Numbered from the stretch's first letter, positions 33,603 through 42,573 are shown. The stretch: 64,000 bases of DNA from Rhodospirillaceae bacterium (GCA_018660465.1 JABJKH010000089.1:1-64000), one strand, 5' to 3'. The notes: generated from the letters alone by a model not told the origin. Program-made: numbers and translations.

Positions 33603-34583
33603 ATGATTAATGCAGTTATTGTTGGCTTGGGAACTTGGGGCCAGGTTCTGGTTAATTCCATTCAAGGAAAAAGCGATAAAATTAAGATTGTTGCCGGGAA
33701 CACCCGATCTTCCTCCGACGAAGCAAAAGCCTTCGCGAAGGGGCACGGATTCCCCTTGGTTGATAGCATTGAGGAGCTTTTGCAATTTGAGGGAGCGGAC
33801 GCTGTTATCTTGGCAACACCCCACAGCCAGCACGCTGCCCAGGTTCAGCAGGCTGCCAAGGCGGGCAAGCATATTTTTTGCGAAAAGCCCTTTACCTTGA
33901 ATAAAGCCAGCGCCGAAGATTCGGTGCAGGCATGCAAGGACGCAGACGTTATTTTGGGTGTCGCCCACAACCGAAGATTTTTTCCTGCCTATCAGGAACT
34001 TCAGAACATGGTTCGTTCCGGAAAGCTCGGCGAAATTCTGCATCTCGAAGGAAACTTTTCAGGCCCCAGTGGCTATCGTCGAAAAGAAGGGAATTGGCGG
34101 GTTGAGCCGGGAGAGAGTTCTTTGGGATCAATGGCTGGCAAAGGCCTACATTGCATTGATGCCATGGTCGGCTTGGCTGGCCCTATTCAACGGGTCAGTG
34201 CGACCAGCACCCGTAAGGTATTGCCCTTAAGTGAAGATACGACCGCAATGATGCTGCAATTCGCTGAGGGCACGAGCGGTTATCTAGGCTCCTTGGACGC
34301 CACAGCCTTTATGTTTCGGCTTTGCGCCTTCGGCTCAAAAGGATGGGCTGAAATGCGCGGCCAACATTGTCTGGTCATCCGCATGAACGAAGACGGTGAA
34401 CTTGGTGAAGAAATTAAAGACTACGACGTTGCTGACACCGCGCGCCTGGAACTAGACGCCTTCGCTGATGCCGTCAACGGAGGTGCACCCTATCCTATGA
34501 CCATGGAAGAGATCATTGCCACTCCATCGCTTTGGGAAGCTGCGATCAAGTCAGTGGAAACAGGCGATCCAGTGGTTATTTAG
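33603..34583 (+). CDS. Gfo/Idh/MocA-family oxidoreductase, first of a tandem pair
   Basis: A 326-residue NAD(P)-dependent dehydrogenase. The start at 33603 (MINAVIVGLGTWGQ) follows a GGGGAG site; the frame is open back to 33531. The Rossmann fingerprint GLGTWG is at 8-13, the family motif CEKPFTLNKASAED at about 97-110 with the catalytic Lys, and GVAHNRRFFPA near 123-133. It probably oxidises or reduces a sugar, inositol or similar polyol. It is followed 23 bases later by a close paralog of identical length. Confidence 0.88.
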   Translation: MINAVIVGLGTWGQVLVNSIQGKSDKIKIVAGNTRSSSDEAKAFAKGHGFPLVDSIEELLQFEGADAVILATPHSQHAAQVQQAAKAGKHIFCEKPFTLNKASAEDSVQACKDADVILGVAHNRRFFPAYQELQNMVRSGKLGEILHLEGNFSGPSGYRRKEGNWRVEPGESSLGSMAGKGLHCIDAMVGLAGPIQRVSATSTRKVLPLSEDTTAMMLQFAEGTSGYLGSLDATAFMFRLCAFGSKGWAEMRGQHCLVIRMNEDGELGEEIKDYDVADTARLELDAFADAVNGGAPYPMTMEEIIATPSLWEAAIKSVETGDPVVI

Positions 34584-34606
34584 ACATTTCGGAGGAGAAT
34601 TAAGCC

Positions 34607-35587
34607 ATGATCAATGCAGTCATCGTCGGCATGGGAAGATGGGGACAATTTCTCGTTGAGGCTGTCCAAGGCAAAAGCGACAAGATCCAGTTTGTTGGTG
34701 GACGAACCCGTACAACATCAGAATCTGCAAGCGCATTTGCTGAAAAACACGGCTTTTCCCTCACCAACAGCTATGAGGAATTGCTTGCACGAGATGACGT
34801 CGATGCCGTGGTCTTGGCATCACCCCACAGTACCCACGCAGAACAAGTCCAACTGGCGGCCAAGGCCGGCAAGCACGTGCTGTGTGAAAAACCCTTTACC
34901 CTGGATCGGGCGAGCGCGGAGCAGTCCGTGAAGGCATGCCGGGATGCGGGTGTGGTTTTGGGTGTCGCCCACAACCGTCGTTTTTATCCGGCCTATACAG
35001 ACCTTCAAGACATGGTGCGGTCTGGAAAGCTTGGCGAAATATTGCATATGGAAGGCAATTTTTCGAACCCCAGCGGTTATGATTTAAAAGAAGGTGTCTG
35101 GCGGGTCGCCCCTGGGGAAAGCACTTTGGGGGGCATGGCGGCAAAAGGGGTTCATATGATCGACGCCATGGTCGGTCTGGCGGGACCTGCCCAACGGGTC
35201 CACGCTGTCTCCACCCGCAAGGCATTGACCGTTGCCGACGACACCACGGCGATGCTGCTATGGTTCGGCAAAGGAACCAGTGGCTACGCCGCATCCTTAG
35301 AAGCAACGGCCTATATCTGGCGACTTGCCGTATTTGGATCCAAGGGATGGGCCGAAATGCGCGGCCAGCATAATTTAGTCATCCGTATGAACGAAGATGG
35401 CGAATTTGGTGAAGTGGTTAAAACTTATCAAATGATCGACACGCTTCGTCTCGAACAGGAAGCCTTTGCCGATGCGATTAACGGCGGTGCCCCCTACCCC
35501 ATGACCGACGAAGAAATCATTGCCACCCCGGCACTTTGGGAAGCCGCGATCCGTTCGGCAGAGTCAGGTGACACGGCGGATATCTGA
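34607..35587 (+). CDS. Gfo/Idh/MocA-family oxidoreductase, second of a tandem pair
   Basis: A 326-residue paralog of the preceding gene, identical in length and clearly more than half identical by eye. It keeps GMGRWG at 8-13, CEKPFTLDRASAEQ near 97-110, GVAHNRRFYPAY near 123-134 and FGSKGWAEMRGQHN near 240-253. The Rossmann tip differs (GRWG against GTWG) and so does the segment after it, so cofactor or substrate preference may have drifted. AGGAGAA lies eight bases before the ATG. The pair arose by tandem duplication. Confidence 0.88.
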   Translation: MINAVIVGMGRWGQFLVEAVQGKSDKIQFVGGRTRTTSESASAFAEKHGFSLTNSYEELLARDDVDAVVLASPHSTHAEQVQLAAKAGKHVLCEKPFTLDRASAEQSVKACRDAGVVLGVAHNRRFYPAYTDLQDMVRSGKLGEILHMEGNFSNPSGYDLKEGVWRVAPGESTLGGMAAKGVHMIDAMVGLAGPAQRVHAVSTRKALTVADDTTAMLLWFGKGTSGYAASLEATAYIWRLAVFGSKGWAEMRGQHNLVIRMNEDGEFGEVVKTYQMIDTLRLEQEAFADAINGGAPYPMTDEEIIATPALWEAAIRSAESGDTADI

Positions 35588-35598
35588 GGAATCGCCGC

Positions 35599-36165
35599 TT
35601 ACTTTACCACTCGAACTTCCATCGAATATTGTTTTATGACGTTATTGAATTTGCGCGAGTCGGCTAAGAATTGCTCTCTGGAGATTATATTGTTCTCCAG
35701 CATTTTCACGTAATCAGGCGACGGCGTAATGTTGGTGCGCACAACCTCAAAATCGACGTCGATGAATAGCCCCAAGGGTGAATTGGCGTGCCCGCCTTCC
35801 GCCCATTCCTGATTTTTCGTCTTGGAAAACAGGGCCATATGTTCGGGGGTGACAATTCTTACGTGGGTAGGGTCATTTATAAAGTCATCATGGCGCGGAT
35901 GGGGCACGACGATGAAGATCCGGCCATCCGGGATCATCACTCGGTAAATTTCCTTAATGATCCCAAAATATACATCGGCGTCCCGGCCCAGGTGCTCAAG
36001 TACATGATTGAGCAGAATTTCGGAAACGCTGTTGTCTTCCCACGGCCACGGAAATTCTTCCAAGTCATGGCGCAGGTCAGGCTCTCCAAACTTGTCGACA
36101 TTGAGGAACCCCTCCTTGAGGTTCTTGCCGCAGCCCAGGTTCAATCTTAAGGGATCATCAGTCAC
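35599..36165 (-). CDS. Class I SAM-dependent methyltransferase
   Basis: A 188-residue methyltransferase of the type common in glycan and headgroup clusters. Motif I is LRLNLGCGKNLKEGF at about 7-21, motif II near LRHDLEEFPWPWEDNS (31-46), and motif IV/post-I as ILLNHVLEHLG and VMIPDGRIFIVVPHPRHDD (near 50-60, 77-95). It overlaps the nucleotidyltransferase gene upstream by four bases (ATGA), so the two are coupled. The acceptor is unknown. Confidence 0.8.
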   Translation of the reverse strand: MTDDPLRLNLGCGKNLKEGFLNVDKFGEPDLRHDLEEFPWPWEDNSVSEILLNHVLEHLGRDADVYFGIIKEIYRVMIPDGRIFIVVPHPRHDDFINDPTHVRIVTPEHMALFSKTKNQEWAEGGHANSPLGLFIDVDFEVVRTNITPSPDYVKMLENNIISREQFLADSRKFNNVIKQYSMEVRVVK

Positions 36166-36923
36166 GCGACCGCCTTCCCTAATTTGGGCAGAATGACAAC
36201 TTTCGCCCGTTCAAGGTCTTCCGGAAAATCAATTTCAATCCAAGGCTCTCCTGTCACATCTTCAAATCCAAATACGCCAGGTTCCGCCATCAGCACATCG
36301 TAGATCGCATCCTCGCACGGTTGCTCAGGTCGACCGGCATCAATGATCGCGGCACAGGCTTCAACCATGCGGCTGGCAATTCGCGGGCTCAATTTCATAA
36401 AGCCTGGCCATTCCCCCATGGTCTCATAGTTGCGTGGGAGCAATTTGCCAAAATTTACAATCGTTTCGTTTTCGATACAAACTTTTACCGGTTCGTCGCC
36501 AGGATCAAGCTCTCGATCAACCAGCAAGCAATTAGGATGGGGAGACTCTAACAATCGTTTAATCAGCGTCTGCGTATAAAGCACATCGGCGTCCATCATC
36601 AGAACATCCGATCCACCGATTAGCACAGACTTGGCCGTGTGCATGGAGACCACCGTACCCAGCCGGTAATCGGGGTTTATTACATGATGTACAAAGTCAT
36701 TAGCACCGATGTCGCGCTGCACTTGGTCGGCTTCAGCCAAGATTTCATCCTTGCGGTACCCCAGCACCAACGTCAGCCCTTCGATCCCCATATTGTAAAG
36801 GATTTCGATATGACGACGCAGCAGCGTCTTGCCATCAAATTCCAGGAGACACTTAGGCGGTTGAGTATCCGTATCGCCAAACAGACGGCTACCAACCCCC
36901 GCAGCCAACATGATCGCTTGCAT
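36162..36923 (-). CDS. Small NTP-transferase, LicC/PntC-like
   Basis: A 253-residue nucleotidyltransferase from the ATG at 36923 (MQAIMLAAGVGSRL); an upstream ATG at 36935 adds four residues. The signature is AAGVGSRLFGDTDTQPPKCL with the Lys, later DVLMMDADVLYTQ (metal-binding Asp) and a late GEPWIEIDFPEDLERA. This fold activates phosphocholine, phosphoethanolamine, phosphonates or sugar phosphates as CDP or NDP derivatives. Coupling to a methyltransferase gene suggests a modified headgroup. A link to the phosphonate operon 20 kb away is possible but unproven. Confidence 0.78.
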   Translation of the reverse strand: MQAIMLAAGVGSRLFGDTDTQPPKCLLEFDGKTLLRRHIEILYNMGIEGLTLVLGYRKDEILAEADQVQRDIGANDFVHHVINPDYRLGTVVSMHTAKSVLIGGSDVLMMDADVLYTQTLIKRLLESPHPNCLLVDRELDPGDEPVKVCIENETIVNFGKLLPRNYETMGEWPGFMKLSPRIASRMVEACAAIIDAGRPEQPCEDAIYDVLMAEPGVFGFEDVTGEPWIEIDFPEDLERAKVVILPKLGKAVA

Positions 36924-37007
36924 GAACGTCCCCACGATTAAAGAACCAATAAGATCGATTTATGCAGAGTTTTTTGAAGGAAGGCAACTGTGCCCACTTG
37001 TCTGGAC

Positions 37008-39257
37008 TTAATCCGCCATCGGCAGATCAAAATAAAACGTCGTGCCTTTCCCGACGTTCGTATCGAAGGCGATGCTGCCATTGTGATGTTCAACGATGGC
37101 TTTAGAAATGCTGAGGCCGAGCCCAGTACCGCCTTTTTCGCGAGTGCTGGAACCATCCGCCTGGAAGAACTTTTGAAATATTTGGCTTTGGGACTTTACC
37201 GGGATACCTGGCCCATAATCGCTTACAGATATGCGCACCATATCTTCTTGTCTGACAACAGAAATATTGATGTCTGCTCCTTTCGGAGAGAACTTAGCCG
37301 CGTTCGAGATAAGGTTGGACATGACCTGCATCAGTCGGGCGTCATCACCTTCAACCTGAAATTTCGCCCCATTTGTTGGCGCATCAAAGAGAAACGATAC
37401 GCCATATTGTTCGCCGTAGCTTTTGTTGGCTTCAAGAGCATCTGCGACCAACTCACAAACATCGACCTGCCCCATATCATAATCAATTTTACCAGCTTCA
37501 ATCTTTTCCATATCAAGAATATCGCCAATCAATAAGATAAGGCGTTCGCAGTTTCGAAGTGCAATTTCCAGCATCGAAGACATCTGCTCAGACATGCTGC
37601 CACCAATACCGGACTGGATAAGTCCTAGCGCTCCTTTTATGGAGGTCAGGGGCGTGCGCAGTTCGTGGCTAACAGTGGAAACAAATTCGTCCTTTAGGCG
37701 GTCAACTTCCCTGCGCTCTGTGATATCTCGGACGATGGCAGAGACAACATTCTTACCATCTATTTCCAAAAGGCGTGACCTGATTTCCACGGGAAATGAT
37801 GAACCATCCTTACGTTTGTGTTCTGTCTCATAGGTAAGTTCGCCGACCCGAGCCAATTCATCGCGAAGCCCTTGGGCCAACTCGGCATCAAACACTTTGT
37901 TAATGTCACGGATATTCATTCCGGCCAATTCATCGACGCTATAGCCTCTTTGCTCTGCTGCCAGTTTGTTGACCTCAATAAATTTAAAATTAGTGGGGTC
38001 GGATACCATAATGGCATCGCCAGCCATTTCGAATAAGGCGCGGAATTTCTTCTCTGACTCTTCGCTGGCCTTTGCCGCTTCGACCTCTAACGTGATTTCA
38101 AGATTAGTCCCGCGGTATCCGCTAAAGGTTCCATCACTATTAAATACAGGCACGCCACTGGCCTGCATCCAAACCGTTCCACCGTTGGGATAGTGACGTT
38201 GATAGATAAAATTCTGGAAGGGTCGATGTGCTTCTAAATCAGCCCGATGCGCCTTCCAATTTTCGTCTTCGAGATCGACACCCACAATTTCCCAGCGGGT
38301 CTTGCCAATTACTGAATTCCCGGTAAGCCGTTCAGAATTTTCTTTGAGCTGAGAAATGTAGGTATAGCGGAATTGATCATCCAATTCCCAGAATCTATCA
38401 GCGGCAGAAGAAACAAAATCGCGAAAACGCTCTTCACTCTCCTGCAAAGCTGACTTTGCCGCAATTTGATCGGTAATATCCATATTTGATCCGGATAAAT
38501 ACAACGGCTCACCATTTTCATTCGCTGTCATTTGGCCTCTTGTACGAATATCGACCCAATGCCCCTTCTTATGCCGTAGACGCGTAACGTAATCTAACGG
38601 TACGTTATCCTCTATGTGGCTGGTGTGTGATGATTTTAAAATTTCAACATCATCCGGATGCACGATATCGAGAAAGGCTTCACGGGTATCGGCAATTTCA
38701 CCGACCTCATATCCCAACATCAATGACCAACGGGGGGAACGATATACTGCTCCGGTCTTTAGGTCCATTTCCCAGAGCCCGTCATTCGCGCCAGCAATAG
38801 CCCGGCTATGGAATTCTTCGATTTTACGCAGGGATTCTTGGGTTCGTTTCAACTCGGTAATATCTTGAATTTGACCGATGGTATGAAGCGGTGTCCCATC
38901 ATCATCTACCGCTATCGCGCGATCTACGACACCCCACACGATATGGCCGTCTTTGTGTAAATATCGCTTCTCCGTGCGGGTAGGCGAACTCTTATTTAGG
39001 GCAGAAGTTCGGTCACCTTCGGTCTTAGCCCGGTCATCCGGATGCGTAAAATCAAGGATGGACCTCCCGACTATTTCATCTACTTCATAGCCGATCATCT
39101 GACAAAATGCTGGATTTACGCGTTTACAAGTCCCGTCCAAATCTATTACAGCGAGCGCTCCAGCCGCCTGATCAAAAAACAATCTGAACGCGCCAGAGGC
39201 ATCTCGACTTTCGTCAGCAAATTCGCCTATAAGGCTATCAGATTTTGATTTACCCAT
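37008..39257 (-). CDS. Soluble multi-PAS hybrid-less histidine kinase
   Basis: A 749-residue sensor kinase with no transmembrane segment. Four PAS domains span about residues 24-138, 145-268, 275-395 and 400-515, three with clear PAC tails (such as GQIQDITELKR and AIVRDITERREV). HisKA follows with the phospho-acceptor His in FVSTVSHELRTPLTS near 532, then HATPase_c with SNLISNAAKFSP, VSDYGPGIP and GGTGLGLSISKAIVEHH (near 645-735). Multiple PAS domains suggest cytoplasmic redox, light or ligand sensing. No response regulator is adjacent, so it is an orphan kinase. Confidence 0.9.
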   Translation of the reverse strand: MGKSKSDSLIGEFADESRDASGAFRLFFDQAAGALAVIDLDGTCKRVNPAFCQMIGYEVDEIVGRSILDFTHPDDRAKTEGDRTSALNKSSPTRTEKRYLHKDGHIVWGVVDRAIAVDDDGTPLHTIGQIQDITELKRTQESLRKIEEFHSRAIAGANDGLWEMDLKTGAVYRSPRWSLMLGYEVGEIADTREAFLDIVHPDDVEILKSSHTSHIEDNVPLDYVTRLRHKKGHWVDIRTRGQMTANENGEPLYLSGSNMDITDQIAAKSALQESEERFRDFVSSAADRFWELDDQFRYTYISQLKENSERLTGNSVIGKTRWEIVGVDLEDENWKAHRADLEAHRPFQNFIYQRHYPNGGTVWMQASGVPVFNSDGTFSGYRGTNLEITLEVEAAKASEESEKKFRALFEMAGDAIMVSDPTNFKFIEVNKLAAEQRGYSVDELAGMNIRDINKVFDAELAQGLRDELARVGELTYETEHKRKDGSSFPVEIRSRLLEIDGKNVVSAIVRDITERREVDRLKDEFVSTVSHELRTPLTSIKGALGLIQSGIGGSMSEQMSSMLEIALRNCERLILLIGDILDMEKIEAGKIDYDMGQVDVCELVADALEANKSYGEQYGVSFLFDAPTNGAKFQVEGDDARLMQVMSNLISNAAKFSPKGADINISVVRQEDMVRISVSDYGPGIPVKSQSQIFQKFFQADGSSTREKGGTGLGLSISKAIVEHHNGSIAFDTNVGKGTTFYFDLPMAD

Positions 39258-39434
39258 AATACGTTAATCATTCACTTTAGGCCGCGTAAGAAAAATCACG
39301 ACGATAACGGATACAAGCAATGGCACATGCAATCAAGACCGCCATGCCTTGACCAAAGTAGTTACTCTTAGGTGGGTACTCTCTACGTAAATACTAGGTT
39401 TTATTGGCTTATTATCTAAGGTGGTGTTGAGGTC

Positions 39435-40271
39435 CTATTCGAACCCATACACTTCCGCTGGGTTGTCACTAAGAATTTTCTTAATTGTCACGTCATCACC
39501 CGCCCAATCCAGTAGGGTATCCAACAGTATTACGTCGTCTGGGCGTGGGTTTTGGTTGCCAGGGTGGGGCCAATTACTGGCCCACAGCATGCGGTCTGGG
39601 GCTTGTTCGATTAATAATTTGGTTAGATCACTAACATCATCGAAAAACGGCGGGCCTGATGTAGAGAACTCATAAGGTGCACTGAGCTTGATCCAGGTAT
39701 TACCCTCATCAACCAAGCCTTGGAGGGCTTTGAACCCAGGATGGTCGGGTTTCACGAGATCAATGAACTTGCCGCAGTGATCAATTACCAACTTGCCTGG
39801 TACTTTCCTGATCAAGTCCAGCTTTTCCGGCAGCTCACGACAGTTCATTTGTAATTGAACATGCCAGCCGTGATCATGAACCCGGTTGGCCAAGGTCCCA
39901 AAATTATCCCAAGGAAGCGCACCGCCTGGGAAAAAATGATAGCGGATGGCGACACTGCCTTGCGCGGTCAGCTTTTCCAATTCAGCATCAGTAGTCTCCA
40001 GGTCCACCACTACCACAGCTTTCGCCTTAGCAGGTCCGCCAAGCTTTTCCACAGCTTCCAGCGTGCAGCTATTGTCATGGCCGTAGGCAGTCGGCTGCAC
40101 AACGACGAAGCGTTCCAAACCTAAGTTTGCTGCGATCTTTACATAATCGGCGTAGGTCGCATCCGGTGTCGGTGGACGTGGCGCTGTTGGCCACTTTGGA
40201 TACTCAGGCTCATAAATATGAAAGTGAGTGTCACAGGCCCCGGGCGGGGCTTTTAGCTTTGGCTTATTCAT
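39435..40271 (-). CDS. Amidohydrolase-family lactonase (LigI-like)
   Basis: A 278-residue protein of amidohydrolase superfamily cog3618. It has the metal/active-site pattern CDTHFHIYEP near 13-22, YHFFPGGALP, LVIDHCGKF (near 180-188) and MLWASNWPHPG (near 238-248) with the last-strand Asp side. Relatives hydrolyse 2-pyrone-4,6-dicarboxylate or sugar lactones such as galactarolactone. It is divergent from the DHDPS-like/hydrolase/TRAP gene string and probably belongs to the same catabolic pathway. About 177 bases upstream of the kinase end hold only AT-rich promoter-like DNA. Confidence 0.82.
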   Translation of the reverse strand: MNKPKLKAPPGACDTHFHIYEPEYPKWPTAPRPPTPDATYADYVKIAANLGLERFVVVQPTAYGHDNSCTLEAVEKLGGPAKAKAVVVVDLETTDAELEKLTAQGSVAIRYHFFPGGALPWDNFGTLANRVHDHGWHVQLQMNCRELPEKLDLIRKVPGKLVIDHCGKFIDLVKPDHPGFKALQGLVDEGNTWIKLSAPYEFSTSGPPFFDDVSDLTKLLIEQAPDRMLWASNWPHPGNQNPRPDDVILLDTLLDWAGDDVTIKKILSDNPAEVYGFE

Positions 40272-40374
40272 GGGATTAAAGCTTAATCAACGGAGGTTGT
40301 GGCTGCAACAGCTTGTGCATTAGGGCCCGAGAATGCTACCTAATGCAAAATTCTCGTAGTCATGGAGACATCTC

Positions 40375-41310
40375 ATGAGCGCACCCGAAAAATTCTCAGG
40401 GGTTCTGACCCCCGTCATCACACCCTTCAAAGCGGATTTAAGCCCTGATCCTGACCGGCTCCTCACCCAATGCCGGTGGATGCTGTCGCAAAATGTTGGC
40501 CTTGCCGCGTTTGGCACCAACAGCGAAGCGAACTCCTTGTCGGTTGATGAGAAAATCATGCTGATGGATCGCTTGGTCGATGGTGGTATTGATCCGAAAC
40601 GGATGATGCCGGGAACCGGCTGCTGCGCGCTAAGTGATTCAGTCCGGTTGACCGAACATGCCGTGAAGCTGGGTGTCGGTGGCGTGTTGATGCTGCCGCC
40701 GTTCTATTACAAGGGTGTACCTGACGATGGCCTGTTCAAGAATTTCGCAGAAATTATCGAGCGGGTTGGGTCGTCTAATCTTCGCGTCTACCTGTATCAC
40801 ATCCCGCCCGTCGCCCAAGTCGGCCTCTCTCATGATCTAATCGAGCGGTTGGTTAAGGCCTATCCCGATACTGTCGTCGGCATTAAAGACAGTTCCGGTG
40901 ATTGGGAGAACACCAAGGGCATGCTGGATCGGGGATGGGACGACTTCCGCGTCTTTGCCGGCAGTGAAAGCTTCCTGCTGCAAAACATGCGGGCGGGCGG
41001 AGCAGGCTGCATTTCAGCCACCGCAAACGTTAACCCAGCGGCGATTCATCACTTGTATGCGAACTGGCAGTCCGATGAAGCGGATGCCTTGCAAGATGGC
41101 CTGAATGATATTCGTGGCACCTTTCAAGCCTTCCCGATGATCCCGGCATTGAAAGCAGCCGCCGGCCATTGGTCTGGGGATGCTCAATGGGATGATGTGC
41201 GACCTCCTTTGGTTCCCTTAACGGCGGAACAAAAGACGGCATTGATCGCCGAATTGGACAAACGAAATTTTGATATGCCGGGCCTCGCCCAGGCTGCTGC
41301 TGCGGAGTAA
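40375..41310 (+). CDS. DHDPS/N-acetylneuraminate-lyase family aldolase
   Basis: A 311-residue (beta/alpha)8 lyase. The Schiff-base lysine is Lys171 in VVGIKDSSGDW, the catalytic tyrosine Tyr141 in YLYHIPP, and the GTNSEANSLS segment near 47-56 matches the carboxylate-binding GTTGE motif, changed here to GTNSE. The change argues against lysine synthesis and for a catabolic aldolase or dehydratase such as those acting on sugar acids or pyruvate aldols. It begins a run of plus-strand genes with the enol-lactonase-like gene nine bases later. Confidence 0.85.
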   Translation: MSAPEKFSGVLTPVITPFKADLSPDPDRLLTQCRWMLSQNVGLAAFGTNSEANSLSVDEKIMLMDRLVDGGIDPKRMMPGTGCCALSDSVRLTEHAVKLGVGGVLMLPPFYYKGVPDDGLFKNFAEIIERVGSSNLRVYLYHIPPVAQVGLSHDLIERLVKAYPDTVVGIKDSSGDWENTKGMLDRGWDDFRVFAGSESFLLQNMRAGGAGCISATANVNPAAIHHLYANWQSDEADALQDGLNDIRGTFQAFPMIPALKAAAGHWSGDAQWDDVRPPLVPLTAEQKTALIAELDKRNFDMPGLAQAAAAE

Positions 41311-41318
41311 AGCCAACA

Positions 41319-42110
41319 ATGTCTACTACTGTTACTGCGAATGGTATTTCTATCAACTATCGGTTTGACGGTCCGGAAGATGGCCCTGTCGTCATGTTTA
41401 GCAACAGCCTGATTAGCAACTACACCATGTGGGATGATCAGGTTGACGCGATCACCAAAGCGGGATTCCGAATGTTACGCTATGATCAGCGCGGTCACGG
41501 CGGCACAGATGCGCCAGAAGGCGACTATTCGATCAAGATGTTTGCCGACGATGCGGCGGGCCTCCTAGACGCCATAGGCGTTGAGAAGGTTCATTTTGTA
41601 GGACTATCTATGGGTGGTTTTATCGCTCAATTGATGGGGGTTTACTACCCGGACAAAGTGATGTCCTTATCGCTATGCGACACAGCCTGCCTTATGCCAC
41701 CGCCAGAGCTTTGGAATGAACGCATTGCCCAAGCACAGGAAGGCGGCACCCAGGCCTTGGCAGACGCCACCCTTGGACGCTGGTTCACAGCACCGTATCA
41801 CGACTCGAACCCGGATGAGGTTGCGCTGGTGCGTAAAATGATCAACAGCTCTAATCTAACAGGTTACCTCGGTTGCGCACGCGCCATCCGGGATATGAGC
41901 CAGTGCGACGTTTTAGGCCAGATCAAAGCACCAACCATCGTAATCGTTGGTGAGGAAGACCCGGCCTGCCCCGTCTCATCCGCCAAAGTGCTTCATGAAG
42001 GTGTCGAAGATTCAGAATTGGTGATCATCAAGGACGCCGCCCACCTGCCCAACATCCAAAAACGGGATGAGTTTAACCAGGTGCTTCTAGGTTTTCTAAG
42101 CGCTCAATAA
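41319..42110 (+). CDS. pcaD: 3-oxoadipate enol-lactonase-like alpha/beta hydrolase
   Basis: A 263-residue hydrolase close to PcaD. The nucleophile elbow GLSMGG places Ser97, the oxyanion part is MFSNSLISNYTMWDDQ (near 26-41), the acid lies in the VGEEDPACPV segment near 212 and the histidine in KDAAHLPNIQ near 232. PcaD hydrolyses 3-oxoadipate enol-lactone in aromatic catabolism, but no other beta-ketoadipate genes are present, so a related lactone or ester may be the substrate. The last 25 codons are repeated in diverged form 350 bases downstream. Confidence 0.82.
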   Translation: MSTTVTANGISINYRFDGPEDGPVVMFSNSLISNYTMWDDQVDAITKAGFRMLRYDQRGHGGTDAPEGDYSIKMFADDAAGLLDAIGVEKVHFVGLSMGGFIAQLMGVYYPDKVMSLSLCDTACLMPPPELWNERIAQAQEGGTQALADATLGRWFTAPYHDSNPDEVALVRKMINSSNLTGYLGCARAIRDMSQCDVLGQIKAPTIVIVGEEDPACPVSSAKVLHEGVEDSELVIIKDAAHLPNIQKRDEFNQVLLGFLSAQ

Positions 42111-42155
42111 GTGGTATCTGGTATTGATAGTTAATTCAGTAAGGAGACCTCTAAA

Positions 42156-42422
42156 ATGACTTTTCGTAAATATCTTTTCGGTTTGGTTCTCGGTCTTGCT
42201 GTTATCGGTCTAACAGCGGCTCCCGTTTCCTTTAACATTGCCACGTTTAGCATCGAAATCTCCAATGCCTGGGCGGGTGGCCACAAAGATAAGAAAGCCA
42301 AGAAAGCCAAGAAAAACAAAAAGCCAAAGAAAGAAAAAAGTTGCTCGAAAGATAAACCCTGCAACGATGAGAACGAGAAAGGCAAGAGTGAGGGCAAAGG
42401 TAAAGGTAAAGGTAAAAAATAA
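42156..42422 (+). CDS. Small exported lysine-rich protein
   Basis: An 88-residue protein with AAGGAGACC seven bases before its ATG. Residues 1-42 include a hydrophobic signal or anchor (YLFGLVLGLAVIGLTAAPVS). The rest is almost only Lys, with Asp/Glu/Gly/Asn: KKAKKAKKNKKPKK, a CSKDKPC pair of cysteines, and a final GKGKGKGKK. The DNA is a run of aag/aaa codons in short repeats. No known family is recognised. It lies between the enol-lactonase gene and the remnant of its duplicate. Nucleic-acid, polyanion or metal binding are possible; none is shown. Confidence 0.65.
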   Translation: MTFRKYLFGLVLGLAVIGLTAAPVSFNIATFSIEISNAWAGGHKDKKAKKAKKNKKPKKEKSCSKDKPCNDENEKGKSEGKGKGKGKK

Positions 42423-42459
42423 TCCACTAAACCTATCTGCTCTCGGACTAATTTGCCAA

Positions 42460-42573
42460 AATTACAAGGACGCCGGCCACCTACCCGACATCCAGAAACG
42501 CGACGAATTCAAAAGAATTTTGCTGGGTTTCCTGAATGGTCTTTATGCACTTCCAGGTGGCTGCATTCCCTGA
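42460..42573 (+). pseudogene. 3' remnant of a second enol-lactonase gene
   Basis: Translation in the frame ending at 42573 reads KDAGHLPDIQKRDEF followed by KRILLGFLNG, against KDAAHLPNIQKRDEF followed by NQVLLGFLSA at the end of the intact gene at 41319-42110. Both the protein and about three quarters of the DNA positions match over some 75 bases, after which the fragment continues with an unrelated tail to a stop. No homologous 5' part is present; the lysine-rich gene occupies its place. The fragment has diverged at many third positions, so the duplication is old. Confidence 0.8.

Noticed and set aside
40375-41310. Dihydrodipicolinate synthase of lysine synthesis
   Set aside because: The GTTGE motif is GTNSE and the neighbours are catabolic and transport genes.
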